Assembly: GCF_003116035.1 (NCBI RefSeq)
Contig: NZ_LGQW01000015.1
Span: 3,612,969-3,676,968, forward strand
DNA length: 64,000 nucleotides
Source: Azospirillum sp. TSH64
GTDB taxonomy: Bacteria > Pseudomonadota > Alphaproteobacteria > Azospirillales > Azospirillaceae
Reading direction: 5' to 3'
The position numbers and the translations under genes were made by a program. The notes under the pieces are model-generated. The model had not been told where the DNA came from. It was given only the letters and a program-made list of their open reading frames with translations, and made no database searches. This document shows, in pieces, positions 53,153 to 60,609 of this stretch. Numbering within the stretch: the first letter of the stretch is position 1; every line of letters begins with the position of its first letter.

Positions 53153-54879
53153 ACAGCTTGACCGCTCCCGACATCGCCACGCTCCGCCATCCCGCCGCGC
53201 TCGTCCCGGCCGCTCTCGTTCGGGCCGCCGTACCGGACGTGATCGTGCCCTTCGGGGCTGGGCTGGGCGCCGGACCGGGCGATGGCCGGGCCGATGTCGG
53301 GCGGCTGGGCAACAAGGGCGCGCGTCTGGTGGAGATGGCGGCGCTGGGCATTCCGGTGCCGCCGGGCTTCGTCATCGCCGCGGAGGCCGGGCGCGGGCTG
53401 GGGGCGCAGGATGCGCTGCCGGCCGGCTTGACCGAGCGGATTGACGGCGCCGTTTTGGCGTTGGAACGGCAGGCCGGGGGGCGTTTCGGCGATGCCGAGC
53501 GTCCGCTGCTGCTGTCGGTCCGCTCCGGTGCGGCGGTGTCGATGCCCGGCATGATGGACAGCATCCTCAATCTCGGCCTCAACGACCGCAGCGTCGAGGG
53601 GCTGGCGGCGACGTCGGGCGACGCGCGCTTCGCCTATGACTGCTATCGCCGGCTGGTCCAGTCCTTCGGCTGCGTGGTGATGGGCGTGCCCGGCCACCGG
53701 TTCGAGGCGCTGCTGGACGAGCACAAGGAGGAGCGGGCGCTCCAGCGTGACGGCGACCTGACGGCGGAGGACTGGCGCACCCTGCTGCCGTCCTTCCTGC
53801 GGCTGGTGGAGACCCGTTGCGGCCGGCCCTTCCCCCAAGATCCCGCCGAACAGCTGCGTCTGGCGGTGGCGGCGGTGTTCCGGTCCTGGATGAACCCGCG
53901 GGCGGTGGCCTTCCGCGCCCTGCACGACGTTCCGGAGGATCTGGGAACGGCGGTGACGGTGCAGGCCATGGTGTTCGGCAACCGCGGGCCTGATTCCGGC
54001 ACCGGCGTGCTGTTCACCCGCGACCCCTCGACCGGCGCCCCCGGCCTGTGCGGCGAGTTCCTCGCCGACGCCCAGGGCGAGGATGTGGTGTCCGGTACCT
54101 GCGACCCCGACCCGCTGAGCGCCAGCCAAGCGAATCCCGGCCGCTCCATGGAATGCCGCCTGCCGTCGGCCTATGCCGAGCTTTGCGCGGTGGCGGACCG
54201 GCTGGAGCGCGCCTTCGGCGACATGCAGGACATCGAGTTCACGGTGGAGGGCGGGCGCCTGTTCATCCTGCAATCGCGCAGCGGCAAGCGGTCGTCCGAG
54301 GCGGCGGTCCGCATCGCCGTCGATCTGGCGGAGGAGGGGATCATCGCCCGCGACGAGGCGGTGCGCCGCGTCGATCCGCAGGCGCTGGACGAGCTGCTGC
54401 GCCCGACCCTGACGGCCGATGCCCTGGCGGCGGCCATCGCCACTGGCCTGCCGGCCTCTCCCGGAGCGGCCACCGGCCGGGCCGCCTTCACCACCGACGA
54501 GGCGGTGCGGCTGGCCCGTGGTGGGGCGCCGGTGATCCTGTGCCGGCCGGAAACCTCGCCGGAGGACATCCACGGCATGCAGGCCGCCGTCGGAATCGTC
54601 ACCGCCCGCGGCGGCTTCACCAGCCACGCCGCCACGGTCGCCCGCGGCATGGGCCGGCCCTGCGTCTGCGGCGCCCGCATGCTCCGCATCGATGTCGAGG
54701 AGGGGGTGATGCGGGTCGGCGAGGTGACCGTCCGCACCGGCGACCTGCTGACCATCGACGGCAGCAACGGCGCCGTGGTGCTTGGGGCTGCCCCGTTGCA
54801 GCGGCCGGCCCCGGACGGCGCGACCGCCCGGCTGCTGGACTGGGCGCGCGCCTGCGGGGTGGGGCTGGCGACGGATTGA
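53149..54879 (+). CDS. Pyruvate phosphate dikinase-like protein lacking the PEP domain
   Basis: 576 residues, against about 880 for PPDK. It contains the ATP-grasp part (GNKGARLVEMAALGIPVPPGFVI, LLSVRSGAAVSMPGMMDSILNLGLN, TGVLFTRDPSTG) and the swivelling domain with phospho-histidine H493 in TARGGFTSHAATVARGMG, then stops where the PEP/pyruvate barrel should begin. ATP-dependent phosphorylation of H493 looks possible; the acceptor would have to be another protein or small molecule. The first 40 residues are an unusual extension. Overlaps the preceding gene (ATGA). Confidence 0.75.
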   Translation: MNSLTAPDIATLRHPAALVPAALVRAAVPDVIVPFGAGLGAGPGDGRADVGRLGNKGARLVEMAALGIPVPPGFVIAAEAGRGLGAQDALPAGLTERIDGAVLALERQAGGRFGDAERPLLLSVRSGAAVSMPGMMDSILNLGLNDRSVEGLAATSGDARFAYDCYRRLVQSFGCVVMGVPGHRFEALLDEHKEERALQRDGDLTAEDWRTLLPSFLRLVETRCGRPFPQDPAEQLRLAVAAVFRSWMNPRAVAFRALHDVPEDLGTAVTVQAMVFGNRGPDSGTGVLFTRDPSTGAPGLCGEFLADAQGEDVVSGTCDPDPLSASQANPGRSMECRLPSAYAELCAVADRLERAFGDMQDIEFTVEGGRLFILQSRSGKRSSEAAVRIAVDLAEEGIIARDEAVRRVDPQALDELLRPTLTADALAAAIATGLPASPGAATGRAAFTTDEAVRLARGGAPVILCRPETSPEDIHGMQAAVGIVTARGGFTSHAATVARGMGRPCVCGARMLRIDVEEGVMRVGEVTVRTGDLLTIDGSNGAVVLGAAPLQRPAPDGATARLLDWARACGVGLATD

Positions 54880-54925
54880 GAGGACAGGGGGCAGGCTTGC
54901 GCGCCTGCTCCCCATACAGCGCTCC

Positions 54926-55855
54926 TTAGGCGCGCATCAGCGCCGTCAGATGGGCAGCGCAGCCTTCCGCCAGACCGGTGGCGTCATAGCCGCCCTCCAG
55001 CGCCGACACCACGCGCCCGCCGCAGACGTGGTCGGCAAGCTCGACCAGCTTGCGCGTCACCCATTCAAAATCCTCCGTCGTCAGGCCGAGTTGCGCCAGT
55101 GGATCGCGCTTGTGGGCGTCGAAGCCGGCGGAGATCAGCAGCAGTTCCGGCTGGAACGCCTCCAGCGCCGGCAGGATGACGCGCTCCACCGCCTGGCGGA
55201 ACTCGACGGAGCCGCTGTAGGGCTCCAGCGGCAGATTCAGGATGTTGCCGTCGACGCCGCGCTCCCAGGAATTGCCGGTGCCGGGATAGAGCGGCGACTG
55301 GTGGGTCGAGGCGAAGAACAGGTTGGGGTCGTCGGCGAACATCGCCTGCGTGCCGTTGCCGTGATGCACGTCGAAATCGACCACCGCGACGCGGGTCAGC
55401 CCATGGATTTTGCGGGCATGCTCCGCCCCGACGGCGATGTTGTTGAAGACGCAGAACCCCATGGCGCGGGCGGGTTCGGCATGGTGGCCGCAGGGGCGCA
55501 CCGCGCAGAAGGCGTTGGTCGCCTCGCCGGCCAGCACGGCATCGACCGCGGCGCAGACCGACCCGGCCGCCCGCAGGATCGCGCCGCGCGACCCTGGCGA
55601 CAGCAGCGTGTCGCCGTCCAGCCGCTGATAGCCGTCGGCCGGGACCGCGGCCAGAACCGCATCGACGTAAGCGCGTTCATGGACGCGCGACAGCTGTTCC
55701 ACATCCGCTTCGGGAGCGGACCGGCGCTCCAGGTCGCGGAACTCCGGCCGATCGAGCACCTGCCACACCACGGCCAGCCGTTCCGGCGCCTCCGGGTGGC
55801 CGGGGCCGGTGTCGTGCGCGAAGCAGTCGTGATGGGTGAAGATCAGGGTGGTCAC
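54926..55855 (-). CDS. Histone deacetylase-family protein (AcuC/acetylpolyamine amidohydrolase-like)
   Basis: 309 residues with the zinc deacetylase motifs: HHDCFAHDTGPGHPEAPERL at the start, RPCGHHAEPARAMGFC (charge-relay histidines), VVDFDVHHGNGTQ (zinc Asp/His) and LISAGFDAHKRDPLA. Bacterial members deacetylate acetyl-CoA synthetase or acetylated polyamines. Possibly co-transcribed with nothing upstream; the CBS gene ends 80 bp away on the same strand. Confidence 0.85.
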   Translation of the reverse strand: MTTLIFTHHDCFAHDTGPGHPEAPERLAVVWQVLDRPEFRDLERRSAPEADVEQLSRVHERAYVDAVLAAVPADGYQRLDGDTLLSPGSRGAILRAAGSVCAAVDAVLAGEATNAFCAVRPCGHHAEPARAMGFCVFNNIAVGAEHARKIHGLTRVAVVDFDVHHGNGTQAMFADDPNLFFASTHQSPLYPGTGNSWERGVDGNILNLPLEPYSGSVEFRQAVERVILPALEAFQPELLLISAGFDAHKRDPLAQLGLTTEDFEWVTRKLVELADHVCGGRVVSALEGGYDATGLAEGCAAHLTALMRA

Positions 55856-55936
55856 GGAGGGTCACTCCCATGGCAAAGGCGCCGCCGGACTGGATGTGCC
55901 GGCGGCGCCGCGGTCGGGTGGGGTGGGTAAGACGGA

Positions 55937-56392
55937 TCAGTGGGCGTAGGTGGCCGCGGACGGCGGTTCCGCGACCGCGGTGACGGTGCCGTCCAGCTCC
56001 TGCAATTGCAGCCGGGTGAAGTCGCGGGCGCTGACGACGCCGACCAGATGACCGTCCTCCAGAACCGGAAGATGGCGGATGTGGTGCTGCTCCATCAGCT
56101 GCAAGGCCTGCCGCACGCTGTCGGACGGGGCGCAGGTCACCGGCTGGCGCGTCATCAGCTGCGACACCGGCATCGTCATCAGCGAGCTGCCGCGCTCCAG
56201 CAGGGCGTGCACGATGTCGCGCTCCGACAGGACGCCGGCCAGCGTGTTGCCTTCGGTGCGGCAGACGTCCTTGACGACCAGGGCGCTGATGTTCTCCGCC
56301 TTCATCAGGCGGATGGCGTCGGCGACCGTCGCACTGGTCCGCACGGCGACGACGCGGGCTTGCTTGGTGCGCAGGATGTGTTCGACCTTCAT
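55937..56392 (-). CDS. CBS-pair domain protein, copy 1
   Basis: 151 residues from ATG 56392, with AGGAG eight bases upstream; the frame extends to 56518 without a ribosome site. Two CBS motifs: KVEHILRTKQ ... ALVVKDVCRTEGN ... GVLSERDIVHALLERG, and MTRQPVTCAPSDSVRQALQLMEQHHIRHLPVLEDG ... GVVSARD. CBS pairs bind adenosyl nucleotides. The block ALVVKDVCRTEGNT is identical in copy 2 at 61727. A palindromic operator candidate lies 102 bp upstream. Confidence 0.85.
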   Translation of the reverse strand: MKVEHILRTKQARVVAVRTSATVADAIRLMKAENISALVVKDVCRTEGNTLAGVLSERDIVHALLERGSSLMTMPVSQLMTRQPVTCAPSDSVRQALQLMEQHHIRHLPVLEDGHLVGVVSARDFTRLQLQELDGTVTAVAEPPSAATYAH

Positions 56393-56493
56393 GGCGGGAC
56401 TCCTGATCGGCTGCGGCTGGCGGGAAAGCCATCTGTGGGGCGGCCCGTCTTCAGGGCCGGCAGGGCGCCCGGCCGGGCGTCTTGCTTTGAATA

Positions 56494-56503
56494 TGGTATG
56501 CCA
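56494..56503. promoter_or_regulatory. GntR-type operator candidate before CBS gene copy 1
   Basis: TGGTATGCCA, one base from the palindrome TGGTATACCA, 102 bp upstream of the CBS start, with a second half-like ACGCCA nearby. The gap 56393-56824 between the divergent CBS and small-membrane genes is AT-richer than average and also holds an imperfect stem (GTTGG 56605-56609 / CCAAC 56619-56623) and the site at 56717; I see no gene in it. Confidence 0.5.
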
Positions 56504-56716
56504 AATACTGTACGCCAATCAAACAATTTCGATGGCCAATGTTGGCGGCGGCCCTAATTTTCAGGCCGTCTCATACGATGGTGCAGCGCAACGGGCTGCG
56601 CTCTGTTGGCTCATGATACCAACGCAGCACAGCGCAACAGTTGGTAATGCGATATGTTTGTTACGCATGCAAATGGACGGAGGCATGCGGTATGCGCATG
56701 TCCGGCATCATGTACC

Positions 56717-56726
56717 TTGTATACCA
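56717..56726. promoter_or_regulatory. GntR-type operator candidate before the small membrane gene
   Basis: TTGTATACCA, one mismatch to TGGTATACCA with an intact GTATAC centre, 99 bp before ATG 56825. Confidence 0.45.
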
Positions 56727-56824
56727 AAAAACTTGAACCAATTGCTGCGCTGCGTCATAACGGAACGGTCACGCCGAAGCCGACCAAACAAAAAAAACCC
56801 CACCGAGACACTGGAGCGATGAAC

Positions 56825-57040
56825 ATGTTGGAAATGCTGGTTCTGGCGCTTGTGCTGTCCGTCTTCGGCGGCACGGTCCATTATATTCTGTCGATGCAGA
56901 TCGCCAATGCGGGCAAGACGCAGCGCGATTTTTCCTCAGCCCCCCTTCGCCTCGCCAATCCGACCGAAGCCGATCTCAAGGAACCCGAAGACGAACTGCC
57001 GCCGGGTCCGGCCTGGGCGAGCTTCCCGCGCGCCTTCTGA
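56825..57040 (+). CDS. Small single-pass membrane protein, 71 residues
   Basis: MLEMLVLALVLSVFGGTVHYIL is one transmembrane helix, followed by a cytoplasmic or periplasmic tail rich in acidic residues and proline (EADLKEPEDELPPGPAW). ATG 56825 has GGAG eight bases upstream; ATG 56819 is too close to it. A strong terminator follows. Family not recognised; the position among operator-preceded transport genes suggests an accessory role. Confidence 0.55.
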   Translation: MLEMLVLALVLSVFGGTVHYILSMQIANAGKTQRDFSSAPLRLANPTEADLKEPEDELPPGPAWASFPRAF

Positions 57041-57070
57041 TCCGCGCCTCTTCCTTCCTGTCATCGTGAG

Positions 57071-57098
57071 AAAGACGGCCTCCCAAGGGCCGTCTTTT
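57071..57098. terminator. Bidirectional terminator
   Basis: AAAGACGGCC pairs with GGCCGTCTTT around loop TCCCAAG, with a T-run on the plus strand and A-run on the other side. It separates the convergent small-membrane and GNAT genes. Confidence 0.85.
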
Positions 57099-57129
57099 TC
57101 GTTTCCGGTCTTCGGGTGTCTTTCCCCGA

Positions 57130-57573
57130 TCAGGTGAGCGGCAGCACCAGCTGGAAGCTTTTGATGGTCATCCGCTTGCGGTGGTAGAAGCGGTGGGCCT
57201 CGCCGCGCTGGATGCCGGAGATGATCTCCATCTGGGCGCAGCCGCGCTCCCGCGCCTCGCCGGCCAGCCAGTCGAACAGCTTGTCGCCCAGCCCGTAGGA
57301 GCGCTTGGCCGAGCTGGTCACCAGATCCTCGACATACATATAGCGACCGCGCGACAGCGTCTCGTGGACGCGGAAGCCGCCACAGCCGGCGATCTCGCCG
57401 TCCAGCCGCAGCAGGGCGAGGTTGTAGCCGTCGTCCATCTGGCGGCGGATCTGCGCGCGGTAGGCTTCGGGGTCGGTCATGTGGGTCCGCAGCTCCTTCA
57501 TGATCGGGTAGCTGGCGGCGATATCGGCATCGTCACGCGCCACGACGATCTCAATGTTCTGCTGCTGGTCCAT
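57130..57573 (-). CDS. GNAT-family N-acetyltransferase
   Basis: 147 residues from ATG 57573, with AAGGAG eight bases upstream. GNAT fold: NLALLRLDGEIAGCGGFRV (strand 2-3), YMYVEDLVTSSAKRSYGLGDKLFDWLAGEARERGC (acetyl-CoA-binding loop and helix) and AHRFYHRKRMTIKSFQLVLPL. The Q/RxxGxG/A motif is the variant KRSYGLG. Acceptor unknown. Two palindromic sites lie upstream (57644, 57806). Confidence 0.8.
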   Translation of the reverse strand: MDQQQNIEIVVARDDADIAASYPIMKELRTHMTDPEAYRAQIRRQMDDGYNLALLRLDGEIAGCGGFRVHETLSRGRYMYVEDLVTSSAKRSYGLGDKLFDWLAGEARERGCAQMEIISGIQRGEAHRFYHRKRMTIKSFQLVLPLT

Positions 57574-57643
57574 GGCGGTCGACTCCTTAATCAATATGGG
57601 TTCTGCCCGGATGGCATCGGCGCCGGCGGTCCGTCCCTGGCGC

Positions 57644-57660
57644 TGGCATACCATATGCCA
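57644..57660. promoter_or_regulatory. GntR-type operator candidate before the GNAT gene
   Basis: TGGCATACCATATGCCA: TGGCATA and TATGCCA form a perfect inverted repeat around CCA, and the left ten bases are one change from TGGTATACCA. It lies 71 bp upstream of the GNAT start. Confidence 0.5.
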
Positions 57661-57805
57661 GTAGATTGTCCGGCCGAAAGCTGGCCTGCCACACTTTCCG
57701 CGTGCCGGAAAACCAACAGCCGGCGGCAGGCCCCGCAACGGCACGAATGCAGCCTGCGGAAACAGTTCGTGCCTTCCACTAATCACTTGCGCGGCATTCG
57801 GCATC

Positions 57806-57815
57806 TGGTATACCA
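57806..57815. promoter_or_regulatory. GntR-type operator candidate (perfect palindrome) before copy 2 transporter
   Basis: TGGTATACCA, the perfect form of the palindrome, in the 476-base gap between the divergent GNAT (start 57573) and OxlT-like (start 58050) genes. The gap carries no supportable gene; the frames that run through it lack ribosome sites. Confidence 0.55.
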
Positions 57816-58049
57816 TATTGATAATTCCAGATCGGATCAGGACCGCACCGATTTGGCGGGGGGCGAAAATCCGCCTCCCACAGCAGTGCAGCGCCCCGGG
57901 GCCGCATCCCCGCCGCGCTGTCACTCAGAGCAAACAACAGCATCAAATTCCGAAGCATCTCAGAAGACATCCAAAGAAAACGCCTAAAGCATCAAAACAG
58001 AAGCGACGCCCGAATCGGCAGAGAACCGCTTCCTAGGAGGAGATAGAAG

Positions 58050-59354
58050 ATGCAGCATACGAATTCGGAGGCGCAGGGAGCACCGCTCGGCGGCCGCTGG
58101 ATGCAGTTGGTCATCGGCGTGATCTGCATGTCGATGATTGCGAACCTGCAATATGGCTGGACGCTGTTCGTCAACCCCATCGATGAAAAGTATCATTGGG
58201 GCCGTGCCGCCATTCAGATCGCCTTCACCATTTTCGTCGTGACCGAAACCTGGCTGGTGCCGGTCGAGGGCTGGTTCGTCGACAAGTTCGGTCCCCGCAT
58301 CGTCGTCGTGGTCGGTGGCATCCTGTGCGCCCTGGCCTGGGTCATCAATTCGTTCGCCGACTCGCTGGCGCTGCTCTACATCGGTGCGGCCGTGGGCGGC
58401 GTCGGTGCCGGCGCCGTGTACGGCACCTGCGTCGGCAACGCGCTGAAGTGGTTCCCGGATCGCCGCGGCCTGGCCGCCGGCCTGACCGCCGCCGGTTTCG
58501 GCGCCGGTTCCGCCCTGACGGTCGTTCCGATCGCCAACATGATCCAGACCTCCGGCTTCGAGCAGACCTTCCTGGTGTTCGGTCTGGGCCAGGGCCTGAT
58601 CGTCTTCGCGCTGGCCTGGTTCCTGAAGGAAGCCGACCCGGCCCTGCTGCCGAAGACCAAGAGCAACATCGTTCAGAGCCGCCGCAACTACACCCCGCAG
58701 GAGACGCTGAAGTCGCCGGTCTTCTGGGTGATGTACCTGATGTTCGTCATGGTCGCCGCCGGCGGTCTGATGGCCACCGCCCAGCTCGGCCCGATCGCCA
58801 AGGACTTCCACCTCGACGGCATGCCCGTCAGCATCATGGGCCTGACCCTGCCGGCGCTGACCTTCGCCCTGACCATCGACCGCGTGCTGAACGGCGTGAC
58901 CCGTCCGTTCTTCGGCTGGGTGTCCGATCATATCGGCCGTGAAAACACGATGTTCGTCGCCTTCGCCATCGAAGCGGTCGGCATCCTGGCGCTGAACCAG
59001 TGGGGTCACAACCCGGTCGCCTTCGTCATCCTGACCGGTCTGGTGTTCTTCGCCTGGGGCGAGATCTACAGCCTGTTCCCGTCCTGCTGCGCCGACAGCT
59101 TCGGGTCGAAGTTCGCCACCACCAACGCCGGCCTGCTCTACACCGCCAAGGGCACCGCGTCGCTGGTCGTTCCCTTCGCCAACGTGATCGTGTCCTCCAC
59201 CGGCAGCTGGCAGGCGGTGTTCTTCTTCGCCGCCGCGGTCAACGCCATCGCCGCCTTCATGGCCCTGTTCGTCCTGAAGCCGATGCGTGCCCGCCAGATC
59301 GCCGAGGACACCACCCAGCCGGTCGGCAAGCTGGCGGCCGAGGGCGCCGACTGA
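58050..59354 (+). CDS. MFS transporter, OxlT (oxalate/formate antiporter)-like, copy 2
   Basis: 434 residues, twelve hydrophobic segments, with the MFS loops FPDRRGLAAGL and GWVSDHIGREN shared with copy 1 (46698). The strong ribosome site AGGAGGAGA and frequent CGT/GGT codons, unlike most neighbours, suggest high expression. WMQLVIGVICMSMIANLQYGWTLFVNPID resembles OxlT. Probably exchanges a dicarboxylate for its decarboxylated product or imports a related acid. Confidence 0.82.
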   Translation: MQHTNSEAQGAPLGGRWMQLVIGVICMSMIANLQYGWTLFVNPIDEKYHWGRAAIQIAFTIFVVTETWLVPVEGWFVDKFGPRIVVVVGGILCALAWVINSFADSLALLYIGAAVGGVGAGAVYGTCVGNALKWFPDRRGLAAGLTAAGFGAGSALTVVPIANMIQTSGFEQTFLVFGLGQGLIVFALAWFLKEADPALLPKTKSNIVQSRRNYTPQETLKSPVFWVMYLMFVMVAAGGLMATAQLGPIAKDFHLDGMPVSIMGLTLPALTFALTIDRVLNGVTRPFFGWVSDHIGRENTMFVAFAIEAVGILALNQWGHNPVAFVILTGLVFFAWGEIYSLFPSCCADSFGSKFATTNAGLLYTAKGTASLVVPFANVIVSSTGSWQAVFFFAAAVNAIAAFMALFVLKPMRARQIAEDTTQPVGKLAAEGAD

Positions 59355-59377
59355 AAGCACCGCGGACCGTCCGCCGA

Positions 59378-59415
59378 GAGAGTTCCCGTTGACCGGGGGG
59401 CCAGCCGGAACTCTC
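59378..59415 (+). terminator. Hairpin after copy 2 transporter gene
   Basis: GAGAGTTCC pairs with GGAACTCTC (9 bp) around a 20-base loop, starting 24 bp after the stop codon; first of two consecutive stem-loops. Confidence 0.45.
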
Positions 59416-59446
59416 AATAAGGGCGGAACAGTTACCGCCGAAAAAA

Positions 59447-59502
59447 CGACAAACCGGCATCGGGACCACCGCATTGGTCCCGGTGTCGGTTTGTCGCGTT
59501 TT
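59447..59502. terminator. Long terminator hairpin after copy 2 transporter gene
   Basis: Arms 59447-59468 and 59475-59496 pair over 22 bp with only two G-T pairs, loop CCGCAT. CGTTTT follows on the plus strand and A6 precedes it, so it can stop transcription from both sides. Confidence 0.75.
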
Positions 59503-59579
59503 GGGGGGCAGGCCGTGAACCGCATCCACGACCCGCACCTCCGACTGACAGGTCCCGGCAGAGAACGCTGGGAGACTGA

Positions 59580-59597
59580 TATTCTGTATACAGAATA
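59580..59597. promoter_or_regulatory. 18-bp perfect palindrome before the TSUP permease gene
   Basis: TATTCTGTATACAGAATA reads the same on both strands. It keeps the GTATAC centre of the nearby TGGTATACCA sites but has different flanks, so it may be a site for another GntR- or TetR-like repressor. It lies 43 bp before ATG 59640. Confidence 0.55.
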
Positions 59598-59639
59598 CGG
59601 GTTGCATCGTCAACACGGATCGAAAGGGGTGGGTCGGTC

Positions 59640-60383
59640 ATGTTGGGTATTCTTGTCCTGATGCTGGCGGCCTTCTGTTCCGGCGCGCTCAACGCCGTCG
59701 CCGGGGGTGGCGCCTTCATCACCTTTCCGGCCCTGCTGTTCGCCGGCGTGCCGCCGGTGGCCGCCAACGCCTCCAGCACCGTGGCGCTGTTTCCTGGGCA
59801 GGCGGCCAGCAGCTGGGCCTATCGCCGGGAGATCGCCGCCGGCGGCCAAGTGAATGTCCCGGTCTTTGCCGTCCTCAGCCTTGTCGGAGGGCTGGTGGGC
59901 GCGCTGCTTCTGCTGGTGACGCCGAATGCGACTTTCGCCCGCTTCGTGCCCTGGCTTCTGCTGTTCGCGACCTCCGTCTTCGCCATCGGCGCCTATGCGC
60001 CGGGCATCGTCTCCAGGCTGCGGTTGGGCGGTCGCAGCGTGCTGGTGGTGCAGTTCCTGATCTCGATCTATGGCGGTTATTTCGGCGGCGGCATCGGCTT
60101 CCTGATGCTGGCGGCGCTGACCCTGTTCGGGCTGCGCGACATCCACGCCATGAACGGGTTGCGGCTTTTGCTGGCGATGTTGATGAACGCGGCGGCGGTC
60201 GGCACCTTCATCGTCGCGGGCGCCGTGTCCTGGCCGGAAACCGTGGCGATGGCCCTGGCGGCGGTGGCCGGCGGCTATGCCGGCGCCATGGGGGCGAAGC
60301 GGGTCGATCCCAAGCTTCTGAAGACCTTCGTGGTCATCATCGGAACGGTGCTGACCCTGTACTTTTTTGCGAAGGGAGCCTGA
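59640..60383 (+). CDS. TauE/SafE (TSUP)-family permease
   Basis: 247 residues with seven or eight membrane helices; starts MLGILVLMLAAFCSGALNAVAGGGAFITFPALLFAGVPPVAANAS, the classical TSUP beginning, and contains the internal repeat LISIYGGYFGGGIGFLMLAALTLFG. Members export or import sulfite, sulfoacetate, sulfonates or small carboxylates. AAAGGGG precedes ATG 59640. Substrate unknown; the position next to an OxlT-like transporter suggests a small anion. Confidence 0.8.
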   Translation: MLGILVLMLAAFCSGALNAVAGGGAFITFPALLFAGVPPVAANASSTVALFPGQAASSWAYRREIAAGGQVNVPVFAVLSLVGGLVGALLLLVTPNATFARFVPWLLLFATSVFAIGAYAPGIVSRLRLGGRSVLVVQFLISIYGGYFGGGIGFLMLAALTLFGLRDIHAMNGLRLLLAMLMNAAAVGTFIVAGAVSWPETVAMALAAVAGGYAGAMGAKRVDPKLLKTFVVIIGTVLTLYFFAKGA

Positions 60384-60442
60384 TCCGGACGGGGTGTAGA
60401 CGGCGTCCGCAATCTCAACCGTGCCCCCACATTCCGCATTGA

Positions 60443-60463
60443 CATACGGTATGTGGTATACCA
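60443..60463. promoter_or_regulatory. GntR-type operator candidates before the PanE-like gene
   Basis: CATACGGTATG (60443-60453) is an inverted repeat around one base and is directly followed by TGGTATACCA (60454-60463), the perfect palindrome. A TTGACA at 60439-60444 with CAAACT 17 bases downstream (60462) could be a sigma-70 promoter whose spacer is filled by these sites, which would give repression. 147 bp before ATG 60610. Confidence 0.55.
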
Positions 60464-60609
60464 AACTCCAGACACAGTTTGCGCGACAGACTGTTGGATG
60501 CCGCTGCAAAGCAACCGGTCAGCCGATGGATGCGGCCGGTGTGGGCAGGCTGGCGTCGTCCAGCCCCACAGCATTCAAAAAGTGAAATCGGGGGAGAGGG
60601 GAATCCGGC

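Noticed and set aside
53149..54879. Calling the dikinase-like gene a pseudogene
   Set aside because: The frame is open, codon bias is normal, ATP-grasp and histidine motifs are intact and it is coupled to the upstream gene; truncation looks like domain loss, not decay.
57574..57924. N-terminal extension of the GNAT gene
   Set aside because: It would run through both operator palindromes; ATG 57573 has an excellent ribosome site and gives the normal GNAT length.
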